Shown here piece by piece: positions 32,727-41,591 of a DNA stretch of 64,000 nucleotides. Within the stretch, counting starts at the first letter, position 1. Every line of letters begins with the position of its first letter. Both the position numbers and the translations under genes were made by a program. The stretch is from positions 2,108,001 to 2,172,000 of the forward strand of contig OZ253937.1 of assembly GCA_965267185.1 (NCBI GenBank). The letters are read 5' to 3'. Under the pieces are notes generated by a model, which did not search any database, was not told the DNA's origin, and saw nothing but the letters and a program-made list of their open reading frames with translations. Source of the DNA: G965267185 sp965267185 (GTDB taxonomy: Bacteria > Pseudomonadota > Alphaproteobacteria > UBA6615).

Positions 32727-33319
32727 GGGCAGCTTACCTGGGTGATCCAGCCGGCAGCGGCGCCGTCTTCGTTCCACACCGTAACCGTAACGGGTTCGGC
32801 GATCTTGAGCTGGTCGCGATAGGCGCAACCAATCTCGAAGGCGATGAGGTCGGCCCGCGCGACGTCGATATTCTCGGCCAGTCTCACCGATAGGCGCTCG
32901 TTGCTCTCAATCGACAGTTCCGATAAATCGCCGCGGGCGATCGCCCAATCGACGAAGGCATTTTCGACCTTACCGAAAGCTGGCGCCAGAAAATCCTTGG
33001 GTAAATTCACAAACGAGCGATGGACCCAGGCCTCGATGTCGGGCGAATCCGGACCCGCGTCTTCGGCTTTCATACCGATAATGCGCACCCAGCGTCCGGT
33101 CTGATCGACGGCGGTGACTTTGTTGCCCCGCTTCAGCCGGCCGACGATATCGTGGCCCTCGCCGGGGCCGCCGCGCACGTTGAGATTTTTTACCCGAACG
33201 GTGCCCTGCCAGCTCCGTTTCGCCGTCTCGTCGTCGGCAAAAACGCCTGTCGGCGCGGCCATAGTGAGCAGCGCGACCGCGATCGAGAGTATTACCTTGC
33301 GTGACCAGGCCCTGGTCAT
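32723..33319 (-). CDS. exported SH3-domain protein
   Basis: A 198-aa protein with an N-terminal signal peptide (about 1-29, 'SIAVALLTMAAPTGVFAD') and a bacterial SH3 domain at about 40-105 ('VRVKNLNVRGGPGEGHDIVGRLKRGNKVTAVDQTG' opening, then 'WVRI'). The remaining 90 residues are not recognised. Bacterial SH3 modules often bind peptidoglycan or partner proteins. The start at 33319 is set by GGAAGACGG upstream and by the signal peptide; the frame opens at 33376. Confidence 0.8.
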   Translation of the reverse strand: MTRAWSRKVILSIAVALLTMAAPTGVFADDETAKRSWQGTVRVKNLNVRGGPGEGHDIVGRLKRGNKVTAVDQTGRWVRIIGMKAEDAGPDSPDIEAWVHRSFVNLPKDFLAPAFGKVENAFVDWAIARGDLSELSIESNERLSVRLAENIDVARADLIAFEIGCAYRDQLKIAEPVTVTVWNEDGAAAGWITQVSCP

Positions 33320-33438
33320 CCGTCTTCCCGTTCCGTCGAGCGAACAGTCTAGCAAATATGGCGGTAGCCGTCTCATAACGACTCTGCCAAATTGCCTATA
33401 ACATGCCCCCCGATCGCTAGGTTAACAGGAATTCGTCT

Positions 33439-34128
33439 ATGCCCCGGCCCGCCGAACTTGCCCACGCTACCGACGACGCCGAAGCGGCGGCGCGACGTGC
33501 AGCGGAAATCCTGCTCGATATCGAGGCGGTGAACTTTCGCCCCGACGATCCCTATACCTTTACCTCGGGCCGGAAGAGCCCGAGCTATATCGACTGCCGA
33601 CGCATCATTTCATTCCCCGCCGCCCGCAGCGAACTCACCCAGCTCGCCGTCGAACTGATCGGACGCGATATCGACGGCGGCGAAATCGATGTGGTTGCCG
33701 GTGGCGAGACGGCGGGCATCCCGTTTGCCGCCTGGATCGCCGATGCCTTGGGGCAACCGATGATCTACGTACGTAAGGAACCCAAGGGCTTCGGCCGCAT
33801 GGCGCAAATCGAGGGAGAGTTCTCCGAGGGCGCCCGGGTGCTGCTGGTCGAAGACCTCACCACGGACGGCGGTAGTAAAGTGCGTTTCGTTGAGGCACTG
33901 CGTGCGGCCGGCGCCACCGTCGCACACACCTATGTCGTCTTCCATTACGGCATTTTTCCCGAAAGCCTCACGACCATGGCCGATCTCGGCGTGAAACTGC
34001 ACGCGCTCGCTACCTGGTGGGACGTTCTCGATGTGGCCCGCGCCCGCGGCGCTTACACACCCGAACAGCTCGACAGTGTGGAGGCCTATCTCAACGACCC
34101 GGATGGCTGGAGCGCGGCACGGGCCTAA
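33439..34128 (+). CDS. pyrE: orotate phosphoribosyltransferase
   Basis: A 229-aa enzyme converting orotate and PRPP to OMP in pyrimidine synthesis. 'YTFTSGRKSPSYIDCRRI' (39-56) is the OPRT N-terminal signature, 'YVRKEPKGFGRMAQIEG' (110-126) supplies the catalytic Lys loop, and the PRPP loop is VLLVEDLTTDGGS (134-146). A short N-terminal extension (about 20 residues) precedes the usual start of the fold. Divergent from the SH3 gene; single-gene unit. Confidence 0.95.
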   Translation: MPRPAELAHATDDAEAAARRAAEILLDIEAVNFRPDDPYTFTSGRKSPSYIDCRRIISFPAARSELTQLAVELIGRDIDGGEIDVVAGGETAGIPFAAWIADALGQPMIYVRKEPKGFGRMAQIEGEFSEGARVLLVEDLTTDGGSKVRFVEALRAAGATVAHTYVVFHYGIFPESLTTMADLGVKLHALATWWDVLDVARARGAYTPEQLDSVEAYLNDPDGWSAARA

Positions 34129-34185
34129 AGGACTGGGCAAACAGTTCTAATGCGACGAAACAGCTATGGTGACATGTCGTCAGAG

Positions 34186-34605
34186 TTATGCTTTCGGGCG
34201 ACCGATGTAAATAAAGCACCAGAGTGTGAATGCGGCGACGCCACCGTAACCAACAGCAAGTAGAGGAAGTGGCCCCATTGGGATAGTAAAGATCCCAAAT
34301 AACAGCCCAACGGCCACACCACCTACCACGTACGACTGCCAGGTACTCCAACCCTTAAAACGGTAAAGTAGGGCAAGCGGAACCCCAAAGACGAGAGTAG
34401 CCAAACCCCCATAGAACGCCGTGAGCAGAGCAACAAAACCTGCCGGGCGAAAACCAGATGTTGCGCCAGTTACGACATACAAAATAAGAGATGGCACGAC
34501 TGGCGCCATAATGAGACCGATGAGATATCGCAAAGATATCTCTAACTTCGAACTCACCCCTTTGTCCTGCCTCAGCATCATATGCTTTTTTGCTAACTTC
34601 CCCAA
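34186..34605 (-). CDS. small orphan membrane protein, possibly frameshifted at its 5' end
   Basis: Four hydrophobic segments are visible in 139 residues ('YLIGLIMAPVVPSLILYVV', 'AGFVALLTAFYGGLATLVFGVPLALLY', 'YVVGGVAVGLLFGIFTI', 'LLAVGYGGVAAFTLWCFIYI'). No family recognised. The start is unclear: TTG at 34605 or ATG at 34581 in this frame lack a ribosome site, whereas a GTG at 34633 in another frame has AAGG five bases upstream and encodes plausible protein (VPPKKPTIGEV). A run of six A (34586-34591, minus strand) lies where the frames would join. The segment is AT-richer than its neighbours. Confidence 0.6.
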   Translation of the reverse strand: MGKLAKKHMMLRQDKGVSSKLEISLRYLIGLIMAPVVPSLILYVVTGATSGFRPAGFVALLTAFYGGLATLVFGVPLALLYRFKGWSTWQSYVVGGVAVGLLFGIFTIPMGPLPLLAVGYGGVAAFTLWCFIYIGRPKA

Positions 34606-34808
34606 TTGTTGGCTTCTTAGGCGGTACGATCACTTAAACCTTACTTGAATCACCGTCTATCGCCGCGGAAATACTGATCGCCAACCGTCTGCGCACATCT
34701 TCGACTATATTTAGGGATGCGACTTGGCTGATATCCCAATTGATCGACATCATTTGGCAAATCTGTCGAGACGGATATTGTCCGCCTCTGACCGAAGGGG
34801 AGGATGCC

Positions 34809-35180
34809 ATGTTGAAACTGGGCTTCAAGCAAATGCTGGCCGAGGCCAATGCCGTGATTGAATCGGTCTCGGTGCAGGATTTGACTTACTTGATGGAAGA
34901 TTCCGAAGTTCTGCTGGTCGATGTGCGAGAAACCGTCGAACGCGAGACCGACGGCGTGATACCGGGATCCCTCCATGTTCCGCGAGGACTGCTGGAATTC
35001 AAGGCCGATCCCGAGAGCCCGGTGTATGAGGAAGAACTGGTTCCCGACGACCGGCTGATACTCTATTGCGGGACCGGCGGGCGCTCCGTACTCGCGGCCA
35101 AAACGCTTCGCGACATGGGATACCAGGACGTATCCTCGCTAGCGGGCGGTTATGCCGCCTGGCGCGCGGCCCAAAAATAG
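34809..35180 (+). CDS. rhodanese-like domain protein
   Basis: A 123-aa single rhodanese domain: 'SEVLLVDVRETVERETDGVIPGSLHVPRG' region (32-60) and the active-site loop 'LILYCGTGGRSVLAAKTL' with Cys87, ending 'SLAGGYAAWRAA'. It probably carries sulfur as a persulfide. The ATG at 34809 has GGGGAGG (34797-34803) upstream; the frame extends to 34740 without support. Single gene, cytoplasmic. Confidence 0.92.
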   Translation: MLKLGFKQMLAEANAVIESVSVQDLTYLMEDSEVLLVDVRETVERETDGVIPGSLHVPRGLLEFKADPESPVYEEELVPDDRLILYCGTGGRSVLAAKTLRDMGYQDVSSLAGGYAAWRAAQK

Positions 35181-35202
35181 CGCCCCTCATCCCGGGATCG
35201 CG

Positions 35203-35976
35203 CTAGATTCCCGCACCGCCCTCGAAGGTTTGCGAAAGGCCGCGCTTCACCTGGCTGACCGCTTCGGTCACTTGTTCCTGGTCGCGGCGGCGCGGTCGGG
35301 CGGCAGCAATATCGTAGCTTTGGGTAATCGTCGCCGGGGTGCCGCCCAGAAGCAAAACCCGGTCTCCGAGATAGACCGCTTCGTCGATATCGTGGGTGAC
35401 AAACAGCACCGACTTGCCGGTCTCGTGCCAGATGCGCAGCAACTCGTCCTGCAACGATTGCCGGGTAATGGCATCGAGCGCACCGAAGGGCTCGTCCATC
35501 AGCAGCAAGTCCGGGTCGACGGCGAGCGCGCGGGCGATACCAACCCGCTGACGCTGACCGCCCGACAGTTCGTAGGGCCACCGGTTGCCGTAGTCGGCCA
35601 GACCGACCAATCTCAAAACATCGTCGATGCGCCGGTTGCGCGCCCCGGCATCAACCTTGAGACCTTCGAGGCCGAACGCCACATTATCGCGTACCCGCCG
35701 CCACGGCATCAGCCGGGCTTCTTGGAACACCATGGCAATCGGCCGCCGCGCCGCGTCCGCCTGCATGGTCTTGCGAACGGTGCCTTCGCGCGCCGGCATC
35801 AAGTCGGCGATGATGCGCAGCAACGTCGACTTGCCGGCGCCCGACGCCCCCACGAGGGTCACGAACTCGCCCCGCTCGATCGTCAGGTTGAGGCGGGCGA
35901 AGACCGGCGTCGCCGCTGGCTGTCCTTTGCTGTCGAACGCAGCGGCGAGATTATCGATTTCGACTATGGCTGCCAT
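35203..35976 (-). CDS. NitT/TauT-type ABC transporter ATP-binding protein (SsuB/TauB-like)
   Basis: A 257-aa ABC ATPase: Walker A GASGAGKS (43-50), Q-loop 'MVFQEARLMPWRRV' (82-95), signature LSGGQRQR (137-144), Walker B LLLMDEP (157-163) and switch His in 'FVTHDIDEAVYLGDR'. The 'LMPW' motif is typical of the nitrate/sulfonate/taurine subclass. The ATG at 35976 overlaps the permease stop by 13 bases; the longer frame upstream is permease sequence read out of frame. Confidence 0.93.
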   Translation of the reverse strand: MAAIVEIDNLAAAFDSKGQPAATPVFARLNLTIERGEFVTLVGASGAGKSTLLRIIADLMPAREGTVRKTMQADAARRPIAMVFQEARLMPWRRVRDNVAFGLEGLKVDAGARNRRIDDVLRLVGLADYGNRWPYELSGGQRQRVGIARALAVDPDLLLMDEPFGALDAITRQSLQDELLRIWHETGKSVLFVTHDIDEAVYLGDRVLLLGGTPATITQSYDIAAARPRRRDQEQVTEAVSQVKRGLSQTFEGGAGI

Positions 35977-36710
35977 TGTAATAGGCGGTTTCTGACACGC
36001 ACGAAGACGGTGTCGCTCACGGCGTACAAGAACGCGATCGTCAGCATATAGACGATCACGACCTCGGTGGCGAGCAGACCCGCCGCTTCCATCATGCGCG
36101 AGCCGATACCGATGATGCCGAACAGCTCGGCCGCAACCACCGTCATCCAACCCATGCCGAGACCGGCGCGGAAGCCGCCGAGAATACCGGGCGCGGCGCC
36201 CGGCAGAATGACCTTGATGAGCCGGGCGAAAAACGAGCGGTGACCGAAGGCATTCGACAGCTCGATCAACTCCTTGTCCACCGATTCAACCGCGGTCAAC
36301 GCGGCGAAATAGTTGATCCAGAAAATACCGATCGAAATGATGAACGCCGCCGCCGATTGGCTGACGCCGAACCAGATGATAGCGAACGGAATCCAGGCGA
36401 GCGGCGGGATCGGCCGCAACACTCGGGCGAGCCACGCCTGCGCGGCGTCGACCTGGGGGAATAGCGCCACCGACATGCCGCAGGCAATGCCGAGCGCCGA
36501 GCCGAGTGCCAGCCCGATCAGATAATGTTCCAAGCTGGCGAACACCATCGCGTGCCAGAAACCGAGCGTGACCTCCGAGATCAACGCACCCGGTAACACA
36601 CTCGGTGCCGGCAACAGGGTCGGCGCGACGATACCGCTGCGGGCAATCGCCTCCCAGATCAACAGGAAAACGATCAGGCCCGCCGCGGACGCAAACGGTC
36701 GGCTGCTCAA
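35964..36710 (-). CDS. NitT/TauT-type ABC transporter permease (SsuC-like)
   Basis: A 248-aa BPD_transp_1 permease with about six membrane segments. The EAA coupling loop is 'ELIELSNAFGHRSFFARLIKVILPGAAPGILGGFRAGLGMGW' (around 135-180). It sits between binding protein (4-base overlap) and ATPase (13-base overlap), completing a three-gene importer for a sulfonate-, nitrate- or pyrimidine-like ligand. Confidence 0.93.
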   Translation of the reverse strand: MSSRPFASAAGLIVFLLIWEAIARSGIVAPTLLPAPSVLPGALISEVTLGFWHAMVFASLEHYLIGLALGSALGIACGMSVALFPQVDAAQAWLARVLRPIPPLAWIPFAIIWFGVSQSAAAFIISIGIFWINYFAALTAVESVDKELIELSNAFGHRSFFARLIKVILPGAAPGILGGFRAGLGMGWMTVVAAELFGIIGIGSRMMEAAGLLATEVVIVYMLTIAFLYAVSDTVFVRVRNRLLQWQP

Positions 36711-37741
36711 CTGCTGCCCGCCACCGACTCGTAGATGGTCACATCAAACAGCTGATCCAGCGGCACCGGTTTCTTCAGCGTACCGGTCTCCGCTTGGAAG
36801 TCGTGCATCCGTTTGGTGCCATCGACGATCAGGCGTGGATCGGAAACGAACTGGTTGAGCCGCGACTCCAGCGCCGCGCGAATCGTCTCGACGGGCACCA
36901 AACCTTGGCCGATCGCGGCATGAACGTCGCGCGCCGCCTGATCGGGATTGTTGTTGATGAGATCGGTCGCCCGCTTGTGCAGTTCGACCAGCTTCTTGAT
37001 GGCTTGGGGATGCTTGGCAAGCGCCGACTCGCGCACCGCAACCACCGCGCCGGGCTGCTTCGGCAACATGGTGCCGCCGCGGGCGATGATCTTCGCGTCC
37101 GGCAGGCGCTGCTGAATGATGGTGATGATCGGCTCCAGGATCGACGCGCCGTCGACCGAGCGGGCGAGCATCGCCTGCTGCACCTTGCCAGCGCCCATGC
37201 CGACGATGTCGACATCTTGTTCGGTGAGACCTGCAACTTTGATCAGCCAATGGCGGAACACCGTATCGGGGACCGACCCCTTCGGCAAGGATGCGATTTT
37301 CGGCTTACGGCCCTCCTCCGCCGTAAACTTTCGCACGGCCTCCGCCGGAGACGCCGCGCTGCCGAAATATTCGCCGAGCTTTCCCTGCGCAATCAGCGTG
37401 ATCTGTTCCGTGCCGTTGGCCGCGACCACCTTGATCGGAATCCCGTTGGCGCGCGCCACCATCGCTGGTCCAATACCGAAATAGATGACATCGAACTTGC
37501 CCGAGGCGATGGCCTGTACAATCGCCGGGCCGGACGAAAACTTGGTGAGCTGCAGATCGAGGCCCGCCTCTTTGGCCCAGCCTTCCTGCTGCAGCACGAA
37601 CAGCTGGCTCATGGGCATGATCGGAATGTAGGCCACATCGAGCTTGGTCTGCGCCGATGCCGGGACGGACACCAGCCAGAGCGACGCCGCGGCAACCGCT
37701 ACCGCGGCACCGAAGCGCCGTAGTTTCTCAAGGTATTTCAT
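36707..37741 (-). CDS. NitT/TauT-type ABC transporter substrate-binding protein (NMT1/SsuA-like)
   Basis: A 344-aa periplasmic protein with a Sec signal (about 1-30, 'AAAVAVAAASLWLVSVPASAQ'). 'KLDVAYIPIMPMSQLFVLQQEGWAKEAGLDLQL' opening, 'IASGKFDVIYFGIGPAMVARANGIPIKVVA' and 'LPKGSVPDTVFRHWL' match the NMT1/SsuA family. Ligand unknown. First gene of the minus-strand operon; it is divergent from the peptide-type binding protein across a strikingly AT-rich promoter region. Confidence 0.92.
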   Translation of the reverse strand: MKYLEKLRRFGAAVAVAAASLWLVSVPASAQTKLDVAYIPIMPMSQLFVLQQEGWAKEAGLDLQLTKFSSGPAIVQAIASGKFDVIYFGIGPAMVARANGIPIKVVAANGTEQITLIAQGKLGEYFGSAASPAEAVRKFTAEEGRKPKIASLPKGSVPDTVFRHWLIKVAGLTEQDVDIVGMGAGKVQQAMLARSVDGASILEPIITIIQQRLPDAKIIARGGTMLPKQPGAVVAVRESALAKHPQAIKKLVELHKRATDLINNNPDQAARDVHAAIGQGLVPVETIRAALESRLNQFVSDPRLIVDGTKRMHDFQAETGTLKKPVPLDQLFDVTIYESVAGSS

Positions 37742-37780
37742 AAGCTTATTCCCTAGGTAGGGGGGCTCGCCGACCCCGTC

Positions 37781-37807
37781 TATATAACACTATAAAAATG
37801 TTATATA
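37781..37807. promoter_or_regulatory. 9-bp inverted repeat in AT-rich divergent promoter region
   Basis: TATATAACA (37781-37789) and TGTTATATA (37799-37807) form a perfect inverted repeat with a 9-base spacer, centres two helical turns apart. It lies 40 bases upstream of the NitT/TauT operon start and about 150 upstream of the peptide-type operon, with TATAGT on the minus strand inside it and TATAAT on the plus strand at 37834-37839. Likely operator of an unlinked regulator; no regulator gene is adjacent. Confidence 0.5.
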
Positions 37808-37954
37808 CGAAAATATATCTATTAATTTGTGTATATAATCCTAGCTCACAGATGACAAGCCGGATTCGCGGTCACACAAGTTTCAGTTGCCCGGCGCGGT
37901 TAGACTGTTTGATGTATGGATTGTGGATACACGAACCGCGTTGGGAGGTTGCGC

Positions 37955-39616
37955 ATGTCGAAGTGGGGTAAAAATGCCGCTGCCATAGCCTTGGCGGCGA
38001 TGCTTATTCCGGGCATCGCCAAGGCTGCGAAGGACGAACTGGTTATCGGTATCGGCCAATTCCCGACCGGTTTCCATCCCAACCTGGAAACCCATGTCGC
38101 CCTGTCGCTGATCAACGGCATGACACGGCGCCCCTTCACCGTATTCAACGCCGACTGGGAACTCATCTGCATGCTGTGCGTCGAGCTGCCGAGCCGCGAA
38201 GACGGTACGATCCGAGACTGGGAGACCGACGACGGCAAGCCCGGTCTCGAAGTCGACTATGCGATCCGCGGCGACGCGGTGTGGGGCGACGGCACGCCGA
38301 TAACCACCAAGGATGTGATGTTCACTTGGGAGATCGGCCGCATCCCCGAAGCCGGCATAAACAATCAAGAGCTTTACCGGCGCATGGAGAAAATTGTCGC
38401 CCACGACGACAAGCAGTTCACGATCCATTGGAACAAGCGGACCTGCGACGCGCGAGGCATTAACGATTTCCAGCTCGTTCCCGCGCATCTGGAGACCGCA
38501 GCGACGGAGGACCCCCGCCAATATATCAGCCGTAACTTGTACGATTCCGACCCCACCAACCCGGGGCTTTATTTCGGTCCGTACCGGATCACCCGGATCG
38601 AGCCCGGCGCATCGGTCACCCTCGAACCGAATCCCACCTGGTGGGGCACCAAGCCTCACTTCCAGCGCGTCATCGTACGCACCATCGAAAACACCGCCGC
38701 GCTCGAAGCCAATTTGTTGTCCGGCGAAATCGACTACATTGCCGGTGAGGACGGCATTTCGCTGGATCAAGCGCTGACGTTCGAGAAGCGCCATGGCGAC
38801 GACTACAACGTGGTGTTCAAGCCAGGCTTGTTCTACGAGCACATCGATCTCAACCTCGACAACCCCATCCTGTCCGATATCCGGGTACGCCGCGCGTTAC
38901 TACACGCCATCGACCGGGAGGCGATGAGCGCCCGCTTGTTTGAAGGCAAGCAGCCGGTTGCCAACTCTTTCGTGCATCCGCTCGACAGCATCCACATCGA
39001 CGATGTCCGCAAGTATCCCTTCGACGCGTCGCGCGCCAGCAAGCTGCTTGACGAAGCGGGCTGGACCGATATCCGCAACGGCCTGCGCCACAACGCGGCT
39101 GGAGAGCCGTTACGGCTGGAGATCATGACCACATCGGGCAACCGGGTGCGCGAGCTGGTCGAACAGGTTATCCAAAGCAATCTGCGCGATGTCGGTGTGG
39201 ATCTGCGCATCCGCAATGAACCGGCACGGGTATTCTTCGGCCGCACCATGCAACAACGCCGTTACACCGGATTGGGCATGTTCGCCTGGTTCTCGACGCC
39301 GGAAAATATTCCGCGCAGCACCATGCACTCCTCGATGATCCCCACCGAGGCCAACGGCTGGTCGGGTCAAAATTACACCGGCTACAAATCGCCGGAGATG
39401 GACGAGGCAATCGACAAGATCGAAGTCGAGTGCGGCGAAGCCGAGCAGACGAAGTGGTGGCGTACGATCCAAACCAACTACGCCGAAAACCTGCCGGTAC
39501 TGCCGCTCTATTTCCGCTCCAACGCATTTGTCATGCCGAAGTGGTTGTCCGGCGTGACCCCGACGGGCCACCAATACCCCAGCACCCTGTGGATTGAAAA
39601 TTGGCGGGCCGAATAG
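37955..39616 (+). CDS. peptide/opine-type ABC transporter substrate-binding protein (SBP_bac_5)
   Basis: A 553-aa family 5 extracellular binding protein with a signal peptide (about 1-25, cleavage near 'GIAKAA'). 'LVIGIGQFPTGFHPNLETHVA' (about 29-49), 'VVWGDGTPITTKDVMFTWE' and 'LDNPILSDIRVRRALLHAIDREAMS' are typical. It follows GGGAGG at 37943-37948, which fixes the start at 37955 rather than 37916. Followed by two DppB/DppC-type permeases; no DppD/DppF ATPases are present, so the transporter must borrow ATPases encoded elsewhere. Confidence 0.92.
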   Translation: MSKWGKNAAAIALAAMLIPGIAKAAKDELVIGIGQFPTGFHPNLETHVALSLINGMTRRPFTVFNADWELICMLCVELPSREDGTIRDWETDDGKPGLEVDYAIRGDAVWGDGTPITTKDVMFTWEIGRIPEAGINNQELYRRMEKIVAHDDKQFTIHWNKRTCDARGINDFQLVPAHLETAATEDPRQYISRNLYDSDPTNPGLYFGPYRITRIEPGASVTLEPNPTWWGTKPHFQRVIVRTIENTAALEANLLSGEIDYIAGEDGISLDQALTFEKRHGDDYNVVFKPGLFYEHIDLNLDNPILSDIRVRRALLHAIDREAMSARLFEGKQPVANSFVHPLDSIHIDDVRKYPFDASRASKLLDEAGWTDIRNGLRHNAAGEPLRLEIMTTSGNRVRELVEQVIQSNLRDVGVDLRIRNEPARVFFGRTMQQRRYTGLGMFAWFSTPENIPRSTMHSSMIPTEANGWSGQNYTGYKSPEMDEAIDKIEVECGEAEQTKWWRTIQTNYAENLPVLPLYFRSNAFVMPKWLSGVTPTGHQYPSTLWIENWRAE

Positions 39617-39685
39617 GCTTCGGAATGGGTTTCTAGTCCCACATCGCGGTCGCCGAACGGTGCGAACAACGGTATAGATCGAGGG

Positions 39686-40657
39686 ATGTTGACTTACCTC
39701 GCGCGCCGCCTGCTGGGAACGCTGGTCGTTCTGGCGGTGATGTCGTTCGTCATTTTCTCTTTGATCGGCCTCATGCCGGGCGATCCGATCGATATCATGA
39801 TCGCCTCGAACCCGGATTTAAGCCCCGCGGACGGCGAGCGGCTGAAAAAGTTGCATGGGCTCGATCTGCCAATCACCGAGCGTTACTGGAACTGGCTGAC
39901 CGGCGCCCTCGGCGGCGATTTCGGTTATTCGCGCACGTTCAACCGGCCAGTCCTGGAAATCCTGCTGCCGCGTCTCGGCAACACCGTCATCCTGCTGGGC
40001 ATCGCCTCGATGCTTGCGATCGCGATCGCTTTGCCGCTGGGTTTCGCCGCCGCCGTGCGGCCCCACAGCGCAGCCGATCACAGCATCAACCTGTTTTGTT
40101 TTGCGGGTATCTCCGTACCGCCCTTTTGGCTGGCCATTCTGCTGATCATCCTGTTCGCCGTCACGCTCGGGATACTGCCCGCCGGAGGCATGGGGCCCGT
40201 GGGCGGCGACGGCGGTTTTTTCCAACGCCTCGAGTTTCTGATCCTGCCCGTATTGACCCTGACCATCGCCAGTTTGGCGGGCTACACCCGCTTCGCCCGA
40301 GCCTCGATGATGGAGGCGATGCGCCAAGACTATGTGCGCACCGCTTATGCGAAGGGACTGGCGACCCGCCGGGTGGTTATCGGCCATGCCATGCGAAACG
40401 CGCTGTTGCCTCTGGTAACGGTCGTTGCCCTCGACTTCGGCCAACTGTTCTCCGGTGCACTGATCACCGAGACCATGTTCAGCTATCTCGGTATGGGCAA
40501 ACTGCTCTTCGACTCGATCCTCGCGAACGACTTCAATCTCGCTTTGATCGGCCTGCTGTTTGCCACGCTGCTGGTCTTGATCGGCAACTTCCTCGCCGAC
40601 ATCGCTTATGCGGCGATCGACCCGCGCATCAGCTTCAAGTCGTTGCAAGACAAATGA
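39686..40657 (+). CDS. peptide-type ABC transporter permease (DppB-like)
   Basis: A 323-aa permease with the DppB N-terminus 'LARRLLGTLVVLAVMSFVIFSLIGLMPGDPID' and the EAA loop 'YVRTAYAKGLATRRVVIGHAMRNALLPLVT' (about 214-243). Six membrane segments. Its gene lies 69 bases after the binding protein and 10 before the DppC-like gene. Confidence 0.93.
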   Translation: MLTYLARRLLGTLVVLAVMSFVIFSLIGLMPGDPIDIMIASNPDLSPADGERLKKLHGLDLPITERYWNWLTGALGGDFGYSRTFNRPVLEILLPRLGNTVILLGIASMLAIAIALPLGFAAAVRPHSAADHSINLFCFAGISVPPFWLAILLIILFAVTLGILPAGGMGPVGGDGGFFQRLEFLILPVLTLTIASLAGYTRFARASMMEAMRQDYVRTAYAKGLATRRVVIGHAMRNALLPLVTVVALDFGQLFSGALITETMFSYLGMGKLLFDSILANDFNLALIGLLFATLLVLIGNFLADIAYAAIDPRISFKSLQDK

Positions 40658-40667
40658 CGGCACGCCG

Positions 40668-41591
40668 ATGACCAGCATCGCGGACCGGCCCATCGACCTC
40701 GCCACGCGGCAGCTTTTTTGGCGGCGCTTTCGCGAACACCGGCTTGCCCTGTTTAGCGCCGTCTTGCTGGCCATCATCGCCGCCATGGCCTTGCTCGCGC
40801 CGGTTATCGAAACAGCGCTAGGGCTCGACGCCACACGGGTCGACTTGTTCAACCAATATGCGCCGCCCGATGCGACCCATTGGCTGGGCACCGACGAAGC
40901 GGGGCGCGACGTTTTCCTGCGGCTGCTCTACGGCGGCCGCGTCTCGCTCTTGGTTGGCCTCGTTGCCGCGGTTGCCGCGGCGACCATCGGCACACTTATC
41001 GGCTTGCTGGCGGGTTACTATGGCGGCCGCCTCGATGCGCTGTTGATGCGCACAACCGACGGGGTCATCGCGCTGCCGGTGCTGCCATTGCTGATCGTGC
41101 TCGCCGCCGTCGATCTCGAAAAGGTGGGCGTCCCCGACGCGATTGCCCAATCGGAGATCGTCAGCCTTTATCGCATCATGTTTATCATTGCTATCGTCGG
41201 CTGGACCACGGTGGCCCGGTTGGTGCGCAGCGCGACACTGTCGGTGCGCACACGCGAGTTCGTGCGGGCCGCCGAAGCGATAGGGACGCGGCCCTGGCGC
41301 ATCATGCTGCGCCACATCTTGCCCAATGTGATCTCGCCGATCATTGTCGCCACGACGCTTTCGATCGGCGGGATTATCCTGTTGGAATCGGTTCTGAGTT
41401 TCCTCGGCCTCGGTATCCAGCCGCCGACCCCGAGCTGGGGCAATATGCTGACCAACGCGCAAGAACTGATTACCCGCGCACCTCAACTGGCGATCTATCC
41501 GGGGCTGATCATCTTCGTCACCGTGATTGCTTTCAACTTTCTCGGTGACGGTCTGCAGGACGCGCTCGACCCGCGGTCGAGTCGACGCTAG
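40668..41591 (+). CDS. peptide-type ABC transporter permease (DppC-like)
   Basis: A 307-aa permease: N-terminal 'FWRRFREHRLALFSAVLLAIIAAMALLAP' (OppC_N), 'WLGTDEAGRDVFLRLLYGGRVSLLVGL' and EAA loop 'EFVRAAEAIGTRPWRIMLRHILPNVISPIIV'. The ATG at 40668 was preferred; the frame opens at 40608 inside dppB. The last 59 bases overlap the 3' end of the convergent ligase gene. Confidence 0.92.
   Translation: MTSIADRPIDLATRQLFWRRFREHRLALFSAVLLAIIAAMALLAPVIETALGLDATRVDLFNQYAPPDATHWLGTDEAGRDVFLRLLYGGRVSLLVGLVAAVAAATIGTLIGLLAGYYGGRLDALLMRTTDGVIALPVLPLLIVLAAVDLEKVGVPDAIAQSEIVSLYRIMFIIAIVGWTTVARLVRSATLSVRTREFVRAAEAIGTRPWRIMLRHILPNVISPIIVATTLSIGGIILLESVLSFLGLGIQPPTPSWGNMLTNAQELITRAPQLAIYPGLIIFVTVIAFNFLGDGLQDALDPRSSRR

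Noticed and set aside
34580..34595. Programmed -1 frameshift at the A6 run
   Set aside because: The slippery heptamer would shift from the membrane frame into the other, the wrong direction, and no stimulatory stem is evident.
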